A DNA stretch of 10,222 nucleotides from contig CANBFZ010000035.1 in NCBI GenBank assembly GCA_947367725.1, positions 1 through 10,222 on the forward strand. The letters run 5' to 3'. Source of the stretch: an uncultured Eubacterium sp. GTDB lineage: Bacteria; Bacillota; Clostridia; Peptostreptococcales; Anaerovoracaceae. Positions 1-6,693 of this stretch are shown piece after piece (position 1 is the stretch's first letter; each line of letters opens with the position of its first letter). The notes under the pieces were generated by a model. It searched no databases, was not told the origin of the DNA, and saw only the letters and a list, made by a program, of their open reading frames with translations. The position numbers were made by a program, and so were the translations under genes.

Positions 1-230
1 CAATCAATAAAGAGGCGATTACAGAATCCTTTTTTATTTTAAGCTCCGGTCTGGCGGGGGAAGTCATACAGAAGTTTGTCAACTATCATACGAAAGTGGC
101 AATTTACGGCGACTATTCCGGGTATACCAGCAAGCCGCTGCACGATTTTATCTACGAATCGAACAAAGGAAAGGACTTTTTCTTTGTCAATACCAAAGAA
201 GAAGCAATTGAGAAATTGCGTCAAGTGTAA
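1..230 (+). CDS. DUF4180 domain protein, 3' end only
   Basis: The frame is open from base 3 and ends at TAA 228-230, giving 75 C-terminal residues; the start lies outside the window. Visible segments include NKEAITESFF, SSGLAGEVIQKFVNY, KVAIYGDYSGYTSKPLHDF and IYESNKGKDFFFVNT. I recognise this pattern as the C-terminal part of the DUF4180 family, small soluble proteins of unknown biochemical role found in Firmicutes and other bacteria. There is no signal peptide or membrane segment in the visible part. It is separated from folE by about 270 bases containing a promoter, so it is probably not part of the folate operon. Family recognition is from memory of the motif, and the function is unknown. 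Confidence 0.8.
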   Translation, partial: INKEAITESFFILSSGLAGEVIQKFVNYHTKVAIYGDYSGYTSKPLHDFIYESNKGKDFFFVNTKEEAIEKLRQV

Positions 231-423
231 AGGAGAAAGCATATCAAAAGCGTACAAAATGTGCAGCTTCATTGTAAATGGGAAGGAAGTCAAACTGAAG
301 TGTCCATCAACATTTTCCGAAGGCAAAAACTGCGGCAATGAATCTTTTGCGCAAACAAGGTGATCGATAAAGCGTATCATCCACAATCGTTTTTTGCACG
401 AATGTCTTTTTCTTGCTTTTTCC

Positions 424-452
424 TTGTACTTCACAGAAAAATGTCATATAAT
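424..452 (+). promoter_or_regulatory. Sigma-A promoter for the folate operon
   Basis: TTGTAC (424-429), a 17-base spacer and a perfect TATAAT (447-452) form a near-consensus vegetative promoter. Transcription would start near 459, giving a leader of about 40 bases before the folE start at 500. That is too short for a riboswitch, so basal expression of the folate operon looks unregulated at the leader level. The upstream part, 231-423, holds no convincing gene, and I see no strong terminator after the DUF4180 gene. Confidence 0.8.
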
Positions 453-499
453 GAATTCTATGGGTTAGGAACTTATGGAAAGGACACAATAAAAAGTCA

Positions 500-1054
500 A
501 TGGATAGTGAAAAGATTAAAGAGGGTGTACGCCTGATTCTTTCCGGAATCGGCGAAGACATAAACAGAGAGGGATTACAGGAAACGCCGGAGCGGATTGC
601 TCGCATGTACGAGGAGCTTGCTGCGGGGTATCAGGACAGTGCTGCGGCGCATCTTTCCAAGCGGTTTCATGTAGAGGATAATGACATGGTTCTGGAAAAG
701 GATATTCATTTTTATTCTTTCTGCGAGCATCATATGCTGCCGTTCTATGGCAACGCTGCCGTGGCGTATATTCCCGATGGCGAAGTCGTAGGGCTTTCCA
801 AAATCGCTCGCACTGTGGAAGTGTTTGCCAAGCGTTTTCAGCTGCAGGAACGGCTGGCGGCGCAGATTGCGGACGCTTTTATGGAAGAACTGCATCCTAA
901 GGGGGTCATGGTGCTGATCGAAGCAGAGCACATGTGCATGACCATGCGTGGCATTAAAAAGCCGGGTGCAAAGACGGTAACGGTTATCGCCCGCGGTGCT
1001 TTTGAACAGGACGAAACGCTGCAGAACCGCTTTTTTCAGATGCTGGGGAGATAA
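500..1054 (+). CDS. folE: GTP cyclohydrolase I (FolE)
   Basis: Catalyses the first committed step of folate synthesis, opening the GTP purine ring to give 7,8-dihydroneopterin triphosphate and formate in the cytosol. The 184-residue protein is a usual length for the bacterial type I enzyme. Zinc ligands are visible as Cys75 and His78 in CEHHMLPF and Cys146 in [11 protein letters not shown]; His77 matches the catalytic His of the E. coli enzyme. [20 protein letters not shown] (99-118) and the [11 protein letters not shown] segment (151-161) are also typical. An AAAGGA sequence (479-484) lies 15 bases upstream of the ATG, a rather long spacing, but no better in-frame start is present and the N-terminus aligns with the family. 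It is the first gene of the operon; the next gene starts 3 bases after its stop. Confidence 0.97.
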   Translation: MDSEKIKEGVRLILSGIGEDINREGLQETPERIARMYEELAAGYQDSAAAHLSKRFHVEDNDMVLEKDIHFYSFCEHHMLPFYGNAAVAYIPDGEVVGLSKIARTVEVFAKRFQLQERLAAQIADAFMEELHPKGVMVLIEAEHMCMTMRGIKKPGAKTVTVIARGAFEQDETLQNRFFQMLGR

Positions 1055-1057
1055 GAA

Positions 1058-1561
1058 ATGGATCAAGAAACAGAAACGATGTGCCGTGTAAACCGGATAC
1101 TGCATCATCCTCTCTGGCAGGGCGCCATGACGCAGATTGAGGAAAGCGAACAAAATCGCGTTTTCTGTAAGCATGACTTGGTGCATTTGCTAGATACTGC
1201 GCGTCTTGCTTACATTGAAAATCTGGAAGAAGGGCTGGGATTTGGCAAAGAACTGATCTATGCGGCGGCGCTGCTGCACGATATCGGCAGAGGTTTGGAG
1301 TATACCCAGGGAATTTCCCACGATGAAGCTAGCTGTGCGCTGGCGGCGGCAATTTTGCCGGATACAGGGTTTGGAGAAGCAGAGTCTGCACAGATTTTGC
1401 AGGCGATTTCTTCGCACCGCAGCGACGGGTGTCAGTTGGAACCGGATTTGCCAGGGCTTTTGTACCGAGGGGACAAGGGTTCACGAAATTGTTTTTATTG
1501 TAAACAACAAGATCACTGCAAATGGAGCGAGGAAAAGAAAAACAAGGAGATAAAAGGCTAG
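1058..1561 (+). CDS. HD-domain phosphohydrolase in folate operon
   Basis: A soluble 167-residue HD-superfamily protein. The metal-binding signature is visible as His39 (CKHDLVHLLDTAR), the doublet His74-Asp75 (ALLHDIGRG), His88 (GISHDEAS), His120 (ISSHRS) and Asp139 (YRGDK). The family uses such residues to bind divalent metals and cleave phosphate esters or anhydrides. The C-terminal tail carries Cys145, Cys148 and Cys154 (NCFYCKQQDHCKW), a possible additional metal site. GGGGAG at 1045-1050 sits 7 bases before the ATG. It lies between folE and folP with 3-base and 1-base gaps, so it is certainly co-transcribed. From memory, HD proteins of this type recur in clostridial folate operons. The substrate is unknown; acting on dihydroneopterin triphosphate or a derivative is an inference from position. 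Confidence 0.9.
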   Translation: MDQETETMCRVNRILHHPLWQGAMTQIEESEQNRVFCKHDLVHLLDTARLAYIENLEEGLGFGKELIYAAALLHDIGRGLEYTQGISHDEASCALAAAILPDTGFGEAESAQILQAISSHRSDGCQLEPDLPGLLYRGDKGSRNCFYCKQQDHCKWSEEKKNKEIKG

Positions 1562-1562
1562 C

Positions 1563-2375
1563 ATGAAAATTGGAAATAGAGACTTTGATCTAGATCATAA
1601 CTGTTATATCATGGGAATCCTCAACGTTACGCCGGATTCCTTTTCTGATGGCGGCAGATGGAATGATATTTCCCGCGCCAAGGCACATGTGGCACAGATG
1701 CTGGAGGAGGGGGCAGACCTAATTGATATCGGCGGCGAGTCAACAAGACCGGGACATGTGCAGATTACCATAGCGGAAGAAATCAATCGGGTCGTGCCGT
1801 ATATTCGCATGGTGAAGGAGAATTTTGATGTGCCTGTGTCTATCGACAGCTACAAGCCGCAGGTGTTGAAGGCAGCATTAGAAGCTGGTGCGGATATGGT
1901 CAACGATATTTGGGGATTGAAATACGATAGAAGTGTGGCGGCGCTGATTGCTGCTTATGATGTGCCGTGCTGTTTGATGCATAATCGGGAAACAGCAGAA
2001 TATGAAGACTTTATGCCGGATATGCTGCAGGATATGAGAGAAACTTTAGAAATTGCCCAGGCGGCAGGAATTTCGAAAGATAAAATTATGCTGGATCCTG
2101 GGGTAGGCTTTGGGAAGACCTATGAACATAACTTGATTGCAGTAAACAGACTAGAGGAACTTTGTGCGCTGGGATATCCGGTACTTTTAGCAACCTCCAG
2201 AAAGTCAATGATTGGAAACGCCCTGGATTTGCCTGTGGATCAGCGTGTGGAAGGCACGCTGGCAACTACCGTCATGGGCGTGATGAAAGGTGCATGTTTT
2301 GTCCGGGTGCATGATATCAAAGAAAATGACAGAGCAGTACAAATGACACGGGCGATTATGGGAGAAGGAAAATGA
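1563..2375 (+). CDS. folP: Dihydropteroate synthase (FolP)
   Basis: Condenses 6-hydroxymethyl-7,8-dihydropterin pyrophosphate with p-aminobenzoate to form 7,8-dihydropteroate; it is the sulfonamide target. The 270-residue TIM-barrel enzyme shows every family motif: GILNVTPDSFSDGG (18-31, Mg-binding Asn21), DIGGESTRPG (55-64), SIDSYKP (93-99, Asp95), NDIWG (114-118, Asp115), CLMHNR (137-142), LDPGVGFGK (177-185, Asp178 and Lys185), TSRKS (211-215, Lys214) and VRVHD (247-251). None of the motif residues is missing and I see no obvious insertion in the drug-binding loops. The start ATG follows the upstream TAG by one base; AAAAGG (1552-1557) and AAGGAG (1544-1549) are both available as ribosome binding sites. 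The stop overlaps the folB-folK start. Confidence 0.98.
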   Translation: MKIGNRDFDLDHNCYIMGILNVTPDSFSDGGRWNDISRAKAHVAQMLEEGADLIDIGGESTRPGHVQITIAEEINRVVPYIRMVKENFDVPVSIDSYKPQVLKAALEAGADMVNDIWGLKYDRSVAALIAAYDVPCCLMHNRETAEYEDFMPDMLQDMRETLEIAQAAGISKDKIMLDPGVGFGKTYEHNLIAVNRLEELCALGYPVLLATSRKSMIGNALDLPVDQRVEGTLATTVMGVMKGACFVRVHDIKENDRAVQMTRAIMGEGK

Positions 2376-3193
2376 AACCATACGATGAGATTCATATAGA
2401 AAATTTGCAGGTCTTTGCCAATCACGGTGTCTTTCCCGAGGAAACGGCACTGGGGCAGAAATTTGTGGTATCTGCGGTGCTTTATACAAAGCTGCAAGCA
2501 CCGGGGTGCAGCGATGCGCTGACAGAATCTACCCATTACGGGGAAGTGTCTGCGTTTATAGTGGATTTTTTACAGAAACATACGTATAAGCTCATAGAGG
2601 CGGCGACAGAGCAGTTAGCATGGGCGGTACTTTCTGCATTTCCGCTGGTTTCAGGGATTTCTTTGGAAATCAAAAAACCATGGGCGCCGGTGAAACTGCC
2701 CCTTGATTACGTGTCTGTAAAGATGACTCGATTTTGGCATCGGGTGTATATAGCACTTGGTTCCAATCTGGGAGATAAAAAGGGGTATTTAGATATGGCG
2801 GTTTCGCGTCTGTCTGAGGCGGAAGGCTGCCGTGTAAAAAAGGTCTCCGACTATATTGTGACAGCGCCATACGGCGGTGTGGAGCAGGATGATTTTCTCA
2901 ACGGCTGCCTGGAACTTTCGACACTGCTTGAGCCGGAAAAGCTTCTTGACTTACTCCATAAAATTGAGGCGGAAGCAGACAGAAAGCGGGAGGTTCGATG
3001 GGGACCGAGAACCCTTGACCTCGATATTCTGCTTTATGATAATCTGGTGATGGAGAGCAATGAATTGACCATTCCTCATGTGGAAATGCATCAAAGAGAC
3101 TTTGTGCTGGTTCCGCTGGCACAGATTGCGCCATGGGTGCGTCACCCGGTGCTTGGGAAGACGGTCTGTGAGTTGAAAGACGGATTGCAATAG
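2372..3193 (+). CDS. folBK: Bifunctional FolB-FolK (dihydroneopterin aldolase / HPPK)
   Basis: One 273-residue polypeptide carries two consecutive steps. Residues about 1-119 are dihydroneopterin aldolase, which cleaves dihydroneopterin to 6-hydroxymethyl-dihydropterin and glycolaldehyde: ENLQVFANHGVFPEE with the active-site Glu at about 24, THYGEV (54-59), and a Lys at 101/102 matching the catalytic lysine. Residues about 123-273 are 6-hydroxymethyl-dihydropterin pyrophosphokinase: VYIALGSNLGD (125-135), RWGPRTLDLDILLYDN (209-224) with Mg-binding Asp216 and Asp218, and IPHVEMHQRDFVLVPL (234-249). The linker is only a few residues, so the frame is continuous with no sign of an assembly artefact. 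The start overlaps folP by 4 bases (ATGA), implying translational coupling. FolB-FolK fusions are known in Firmicutes. It is the last gene before the terminator. Confidence 0.96.
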   Translation: MKPYDEIHIENLQVFANHGVFPEETALGQKFVVSAVLYTKLQAPGCSDALTESTHYGEVSAFIVDFLQKHTYKLIEAATEQLAWAVLSAFPLVSGISLEIKKPWAPVKLPLDYVSVKMTRFWHRVYIALGSNLGDKKGYLDMAVSRLSEAEGCRVKKVSDYIVTAPYGGVEQDDFLNGCLELSTLLEPEKLLDLLHKIEAEADRKREVRWGPRTLDLDILLYDNLVMESNELTIPHVEMHQRDFVLVPLAQIAPWVRHPVLGKTVCELKDGLQ

Positions 3194-3206
3194 GAATAGA
3201 ACCATG

Positions 3207-3244
3207 AAAAAATGTGTGGACATATAGGCGCCACACATTTTTTT
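3207..3244 (+). terminator. Intrinsic terminator of the folate operon
   Basis: A perfect 13-bp inverted repeat (3207-3219 with 3231-3243, core ATGTGTGG/CCACACAT) around an 11-base loop runs into seven T residues (3238-3244). It begins 13 bases after the folB-folK stop. The A-rich 5' arm pairs with the T-tract, so it could act in both directions, but no gene is present on the other strand. Confidence 0.92.
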
Positions 3245-3399
3245 ATAGGATTAGATTTATTCGTAGAAGAACTTTATTTTCTCATAAATCCTTGGAAAGT
3301 TTTTGTGTATTTCAATAGTAAGGTTTTTCACAAAATAACCTTTTTCATAAACAACCAGCGGCAGAGAAGATTATAACCAGATTTAAAGCGCGGAAATCG

Positions 3400-3428
3400 T
3401 TGACAGCAAGGCTGCTTTTGGTTATACT
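3400..3428 (+). promoter_or_regulatory. Sigma-A promoter for the valS unit
   Basis: A consensus -35 TTGACA (3400-3405), a 17-base spacer and TATACT (3423-3428) give a strong vegetative promoter. Transcription would begin near 3435, just ahead of the T-box Stem I at 3451. The AT-rich stretch between the folate terminator and this promoter (3245-3399) holds no gene that I can support. Confidence 0.88.
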
Positions 3429-3450
3429 AAATAGACAAGCAAAAAATATT

Positions 3451-3691
3451 GCAGCGTTGAAAAAGAGGAGTAGGCAGAAGACCACTTTACAGAGAATAGG
3501 GTTCATGGGCTGAGAGACCTTAGAGGAAAGGATCTGCTGAAGGTTGCTTTGGAGCTGTTTTGGAAATGAGTGTCATCTGGATTTACGGCATGTACTGGCT
3601 TTGTACAGAGTGTCGCGAGGAAGGATGGAACAAAGGTGGTACCGCGGAATTTTTTCGTCCTTTGTGAGTGCATGCTCACAGAGGATTTTTT
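3451..3691 (+). promoter_or_regulatory. T-box leader, tRNA-Val responsive (valS)
   Basis: Class I T-box that senses uncharged tRNA and lets transcription continue into valS. Stem I can be traced: GCAGC (3451-3455) pairs with GCUGU (3554-3558), AAAG (3462-3465) with CUUU (3547-3550), and GCAGA (3474-3478) with UCUGC (3533-3537). These leave a specifier loop with AGGAGUAG on one side and UGAAGGUUG on the other. The best specifier is GUU (3543-3545), a valine codon followed by a purine. AGAGA (3491-3495) and GCTGAGAG (3509-3516) fit the apical loop motifs. The T-box bulge TGGTACC (3637-3643) within AAAGGTGGTACCGCGG would pair with the tRNA 3' end; UGGU implies discriminator A, as in tRNA-Val. 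The antiterminator pairs AAGGAUG (3621-3627) with CGUCCUU (3656-3662), excluding the terminator. The GUU assignment is less certain than the T-box itself. Confidence 0.93.
3658..3691 (+). terminator. T-box attenuator (regulated terminator)
   Basis: An 11-bp stem with one G-U pair (3658-3668 with 3675-3685), a 6-base loop TGCATG and a six-T run (3686-3691). Its 5' arm shares bases 3658-3662 with the antiterminator, so the two structures are mutually exclusive. With charged tRNA-Val this hairpin should stop transcription about 260 bases before valS. Confidence 0.9.
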
Positions 3692-3748
3692 AATTGCTCT
3701 CTGGAGCCAGACACACAGAAACACTTATGACAAGCGCAAGAAGTTTGC

Positions 3749-3883
3749 AGGTTCTGCAAATCGAGGTGAATTGGATCAAAATGCAGAACCTCCGTGTATG
3801 ACTTTAGGAGAAAGTTCTGCAATTAGATGCAAAAATGCCGGAAATGCAGAACCTCTATGCGAATACGGCATATCCATTCTGCA
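3749..3883 (+). repeat. About 63-bp-period array of inverted GTTCTGCA/TGCAGAAC motifs
   Basis: Five copies of a short motif alternate in orientation between the T-box terminator and the valS ribosome binding site: AGGTTCTGCA (3749-3758), TGCAGAACCT (3782-3791), GTTCTGCA (3814-3821), TGCAGAACCT (3845-3854) and TTCTGCA (3877-3883). Same-orientation copies are spaced 63, 62 and 63 bases apart, so the array looks like two and a bit degenerate tandem units. Copies 1 and 2 are perfect 10-bp complements and copies 3 and 4 pair over 8 bp, giving two possible hairpins with loops of about 23 bases. The sequence between motifs is poorly conserved. The role is unknown: a dispersed palindromic repeat, an RNA structure in the leader, or a protein-binding array are all possible. 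Confidence 0.75.
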
Positions 3884-3950
3884 AATGTACCTTGGATTTC
3901 ATACGTTTGTCGTACAAGAACAATCAAACTACAGAAAGAAGGAGATTCCA

Positions 3951-6692
3951 ATGGAGAAGAATTTAGCTAAAACCTACAATCCCAAGGATTTTGAGGACCG
4001 CATCTACGAGATGTGGGAGAAAAACGGCGCATTTCGTGCTGAAGTAAGAGAAGATAAGAAACCGTTTACCATTGTCATGCCGCCGCCTAACATTACGGGG
4101 CAGCTGCACATGGGACACGCCCTGGATCAGACTTTACAGGACGTTTTAACCCGCTGGAAGAGAATGCAGGGTTACAGCGCACTGTGGCTGCCGGGTTCTG
4201 ACCACGCCAGCATTGCCACCGAGGTAAAGGTGGTTGAAAAAATCAGAAAAGACGAGGGCAAAGAGAAGGAAGACCTGGGCAGAGAAGAATTTTTGAAACG
4301 TGCCTGGGCATGGAAAGAAGAATATGGCGGCAGAATCACAAGACAGTGCCGGAAATTGGGAGATTCCTGCGACTGGAGCAGAGAGAGATTCACCATGGAC
4401 GAAGGCTGCAACAAGGCAGTCAGACATTTCTTTGTGCATTTATATAAGCAGGGACTGATCTATAGAGGAAACCGACTGATCAACTGGTGTCCGCAGTGCG
4501 GTACATCTCTATCCGACGCGGAAGTAGAACACGAAGATAAAAACGGTCAGTACTGGTACTTCTGCTATCCGGCTGCAGAAGAAGGCGGCAAGGAAATGGT
4601 CGTTGCAACCTCAAGACCGGAAACTATGTTCGGCGACGTTGCCATTGCAGTCCATCCAAGCGATGAACGTTATAAAGATATGGTAGGAAAGAAAGTCATT
4701 CTGCCCCTTGTCGGCAGGGAAATTCCTGTCATTGCTGATCCATACCCAGATCCGGAAAAAGGAACCGGTGCAGTAAAGATTACACCTGCCCACGACCCGA
4801 ACGACTTTGAAGTAGGACAGCGTGCAGGTCTTGAAAATCTCTGCTGCATTAATGAAGACGCCACCATGAACAGCATGGCAGGCAAATACGAGGGAATGGA
4901 CAGATATGCGTGCCGCAAAGCCTGGGTAAAAGACCTGGAAGAAGCGGGTTACCTGGTAAAGACGGAGGAAAAGGTCATTCCGGTGGGCGAATGTTACAGA
5001 TGCCATACTGTCATCGAGCCGATGCTTTCTGATCAGTGGTTTGTTAAAATGGAGGATTTGGCAAAACCTGCCATCGAAGCAGCAAAGAGCGGCGCGTTGA
5101 CCCATGTGCCGGAACGATTTGAAAAGACATATCTCCACTGGCTGGAAGAAATCAGAGACTGGTGCATTTCTCGTCAGCTTTGGTGGGGACATAGAATTCC
5201 AGCGTGGTACTGCCAGGACTGCGGAGAATTGATTGTAGCGGAAGAAGATCCTACAAAGTGCCCGAAGTGCGGCAGCAGCAATTTGAAGCAGGACGAAGAC
5301 GTGCTGGATACCTGGTTTTCGTCGGCGCTTTGGCCGTTTTCGACTTTGGGCTGGCCGGAAAAGACCAAGGAACTGGAATATTTCTATCCGACGGATGTAC
5401 TGGTTACCGGTTACGATATTATTTTCTTCTGGGTCATCAGAATGGTATTCTCCGGCTGTGAAGCCATGAAAGAATCACCGTTCCATCACGTATATATTCA
5501 CGGGCTGGTTCGTGACGCAGAAGGCCGCAAGATGAGTAAATCCCTCGGCAACGGCATTGATCCGCTGGAAGTCATCGACCAGTACGGCGCGGACGCACTG
5601 CGTTTTATGCTGACCACAGGGATTACACCGGGTAACGACATGCGTTTTAAGACAGACAGGCTGGAATCGGCGAGAAACTTTGCCAACAAGCTTTGGAACG
5701 CCTCCAGATTCGTCATCATGAACTTGCAGGATGAGGACGGTAATTTCAGAGAACTGGCGAAATGCTGCGGGGACTGCTGCGGTATGGCGTGCGGTGACAC
5801 TACAAATTTTGCAAATATCGCACTGCGCGATGAAGATAAATGGATGATCAGCAGAGTCAACGACGCCGCAGATTATGTAACAAAAGCCCTGGAAAAATAC
5901 GACCTTGCGCTGGCGGGACAGCGGGTGTATGAGTTGATCTGGAATGAATACTGCGACTGGTACATCGAGCTGGTTAAGAAAAGACTCTGGGGCGATGACG
6001 AAGAAGATAAGAAGGTTGTCAGATTCGTACTGGTGATGGCGCTGAAGAATATGCTGGAAATGCTTCACCCGTTTATGCCATTTATCACAGAAGAAATCTG
6101 GTCTTTTCTGCCGCATTCTAATTGCGAAAGAGAAGACAATCCAGACTGCTTCCTGATCAAGGCAAAGTGGCCAGAATTTGCAGAGGAAAGACGTTTTGCT
6201 GCAGAAGAAGAAAAGCTGGAAATCGCCATGGAAGCCATCGCTGCCATTAGAAATATTCGCGCAGAGGCAGATGCAAAGCCGAGCAAAGCCTTGACCGCTG
6301 TCATTCTTGCCCAGGGAGAAACACTGGAAAAGATTCAGAGCGGCGAAAGATATATGAAAGATCTTGCCAATATCACAGATATCAAGTTTGTGACAGATAA
6401 GGCAGAAGTACCGGAAGAAGTCATGTCTGCTGTCATCGCTGGCATCGAAATTTTTATTCCGCTGGACGATCTTGTAGATTTTAATGCAGAGTTTGATCGT
6501 CTTACTAAGGAAAAGAAAAGACTAGAAGGAGAAGTAAAGCGGGTAGCTGGCAAGCTTTCCAACCAGGGCTTCCTTGCAAAGGCACCGGAAAAGGTGATCA
6601 ATGAGGAAAAAGAAAAACAGGCCAAATATGAAGATATGCTGGCGAAGGTAGATGCCAGACTCTCTATGGTCGCAAAGAAAGTGAATAAATAA
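3951..6692 (+). CDS. valS: Valyl-tRNA synthetase (ValS)
   Basis: Class I synthetase that charges tRNA-Val with valine and edits mis-activated threonine. The start at 3951 is chosen because AAGGAG (3939-3944) lies 6 bases upstream and [20 protein letters not shown] begins as the family does; the frame is open further upstream, but that part is T-box leader. This gives 913 residues. Motifs: HMGH (53-56, HIGH signature), zinc-type WCPQCG (Cys180/183), editing-domain ATSRPETM (219-226) and HDPNDFEVG (from 281), Zn-ribbon pairs Cys421/424 and Cys437/440, KMSKS (527-531), an anticodon-binding domain, and a C-terminal coiled coil (about 839-913). Between the catalytic and anticodon domains lies an unusual Cys-rich segment (605-614). 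folC starts one base after the stop. Confidence 0.98.
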   Translation: MEKNLAKTYNPKDFEDRIYEMWEKNGAFRAEVREDKKPFTIVMPPPNITGQLHMGHALDQTLQDVLTRWKRMQGYSALWLPGSDHASIATEVKVVEKIRKDEGKEKEDLGREEFLKRAWAWKEEYGGRITRQCRKLGDSCDWSRERFTMDEGCNKAVRHFFVHLYKQGLIYRGNRLINWCPQCGTSLSDAEVEHEDKNGQYWYFCYPAAEEGGKEMVVATSRPETMFGDVAIAVHPSDERYKDMVGKKVILPLVGREIPVIADPYPDPEKGTGAVKITPAHDPNDFEVGQRAGLENLCCINEDATMNSMAGKYEGMDRYACRKAWVKDLEEAGYLVKTEEKVIPVGECYRCHTVIEPMLSDQWFVKMEDLAKPAIEAAKSGALTHVPERFEKTYLHWLEEIRDWCISRQLWWGHRIPAWYCQDCGELIVAEEDPTKCPKCGSSNLKQDEDVLDTWFSSALWPFSTLGWPEKTKELEYFYPTDVLVTGYDIIFFWVIRMVFSGCEAMKESPFHHVYIHGLVRDAEGRKMSKSLGNGIDPLEVIDQYGADALRFMLTTGITPGNDMRFKTDRLESARNFANKLWNASRFVIMNLQDEDGNFRELAKCCGDCCGMACGDTTNFANIALRDEDKWMISRVNDAADYVTKALEKYDLALAGQRVYELIWNEYCDWYIELVKKRLWGDDEEDKKVVRFVLVMALKNMLEMLHPFMPFITEEIWSFLPHSNCEREDNPDCFLIKAKWPEFAEERRFAAEEEKLEIAMEAIAAIRNIRAEADAKPSKALTAVILAQGETLEKIQSGERYMKDLANITDIKFVTDKAEVPEEVMSAVIAGIEIFIPLDDLVDFNAEFDRLTKEKKRLEGEVKRVAGKLSNQGFLAKAPEKVINEEKEKQAKYEDMLAKVDARLSMVAKKVNK

Positions 6693-6693
6693 G

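Noticed and set aside
259..363. Possible 34-residue ORF (MCSFIVNGKEVKLK...) upstream of folE
   Set aside because: The nearest AGGAG (231-235) is 23 bases from the ATG, the product matches nothing I recognise, and the frame is open by chance from within the DUF4180 gene. It remains a low-probability small protein.
364..395. Weak hairpin plus T-run after the DUF4180 gene (GAT-c-GATA / TATC-ATC, then TTTTTT at 390-395)
   Set aside because: The stem is short, bulged and AT-rich, and the T-run begins several bases after it, so it does not make a convincing terminator.
231..499. THF or other riboswitch in front of folE
   Set aside because: The promoter at 424-452 leaves a leader of about 40 bases, and I see no THF-riboswitch-like core in the region.
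3320..3345. Second hairpin AAGGTT / AACCTT with T-tract downstream of the folate terminator
   Set aside because: Only six base pairs with two G-C pairs; it may be a backup terminator but is too weak to call.
3570..3950. In-frame upstream extension of valS by 127 codons
   Set aside because: The stretch covers the 3' part of the T-box, its terminator and the repeat array. It has no family resemblance, and the ATG at 3951 has an excellent AAGGAG at 6 bases and the expected ValS N-terminus.
4611..5192. Long antisense ORFs opposite valS and folE
   Set aside because: They are shadows of strongly recognised sense genes, with compositions unlike real proteins and no recognisable family motifs.
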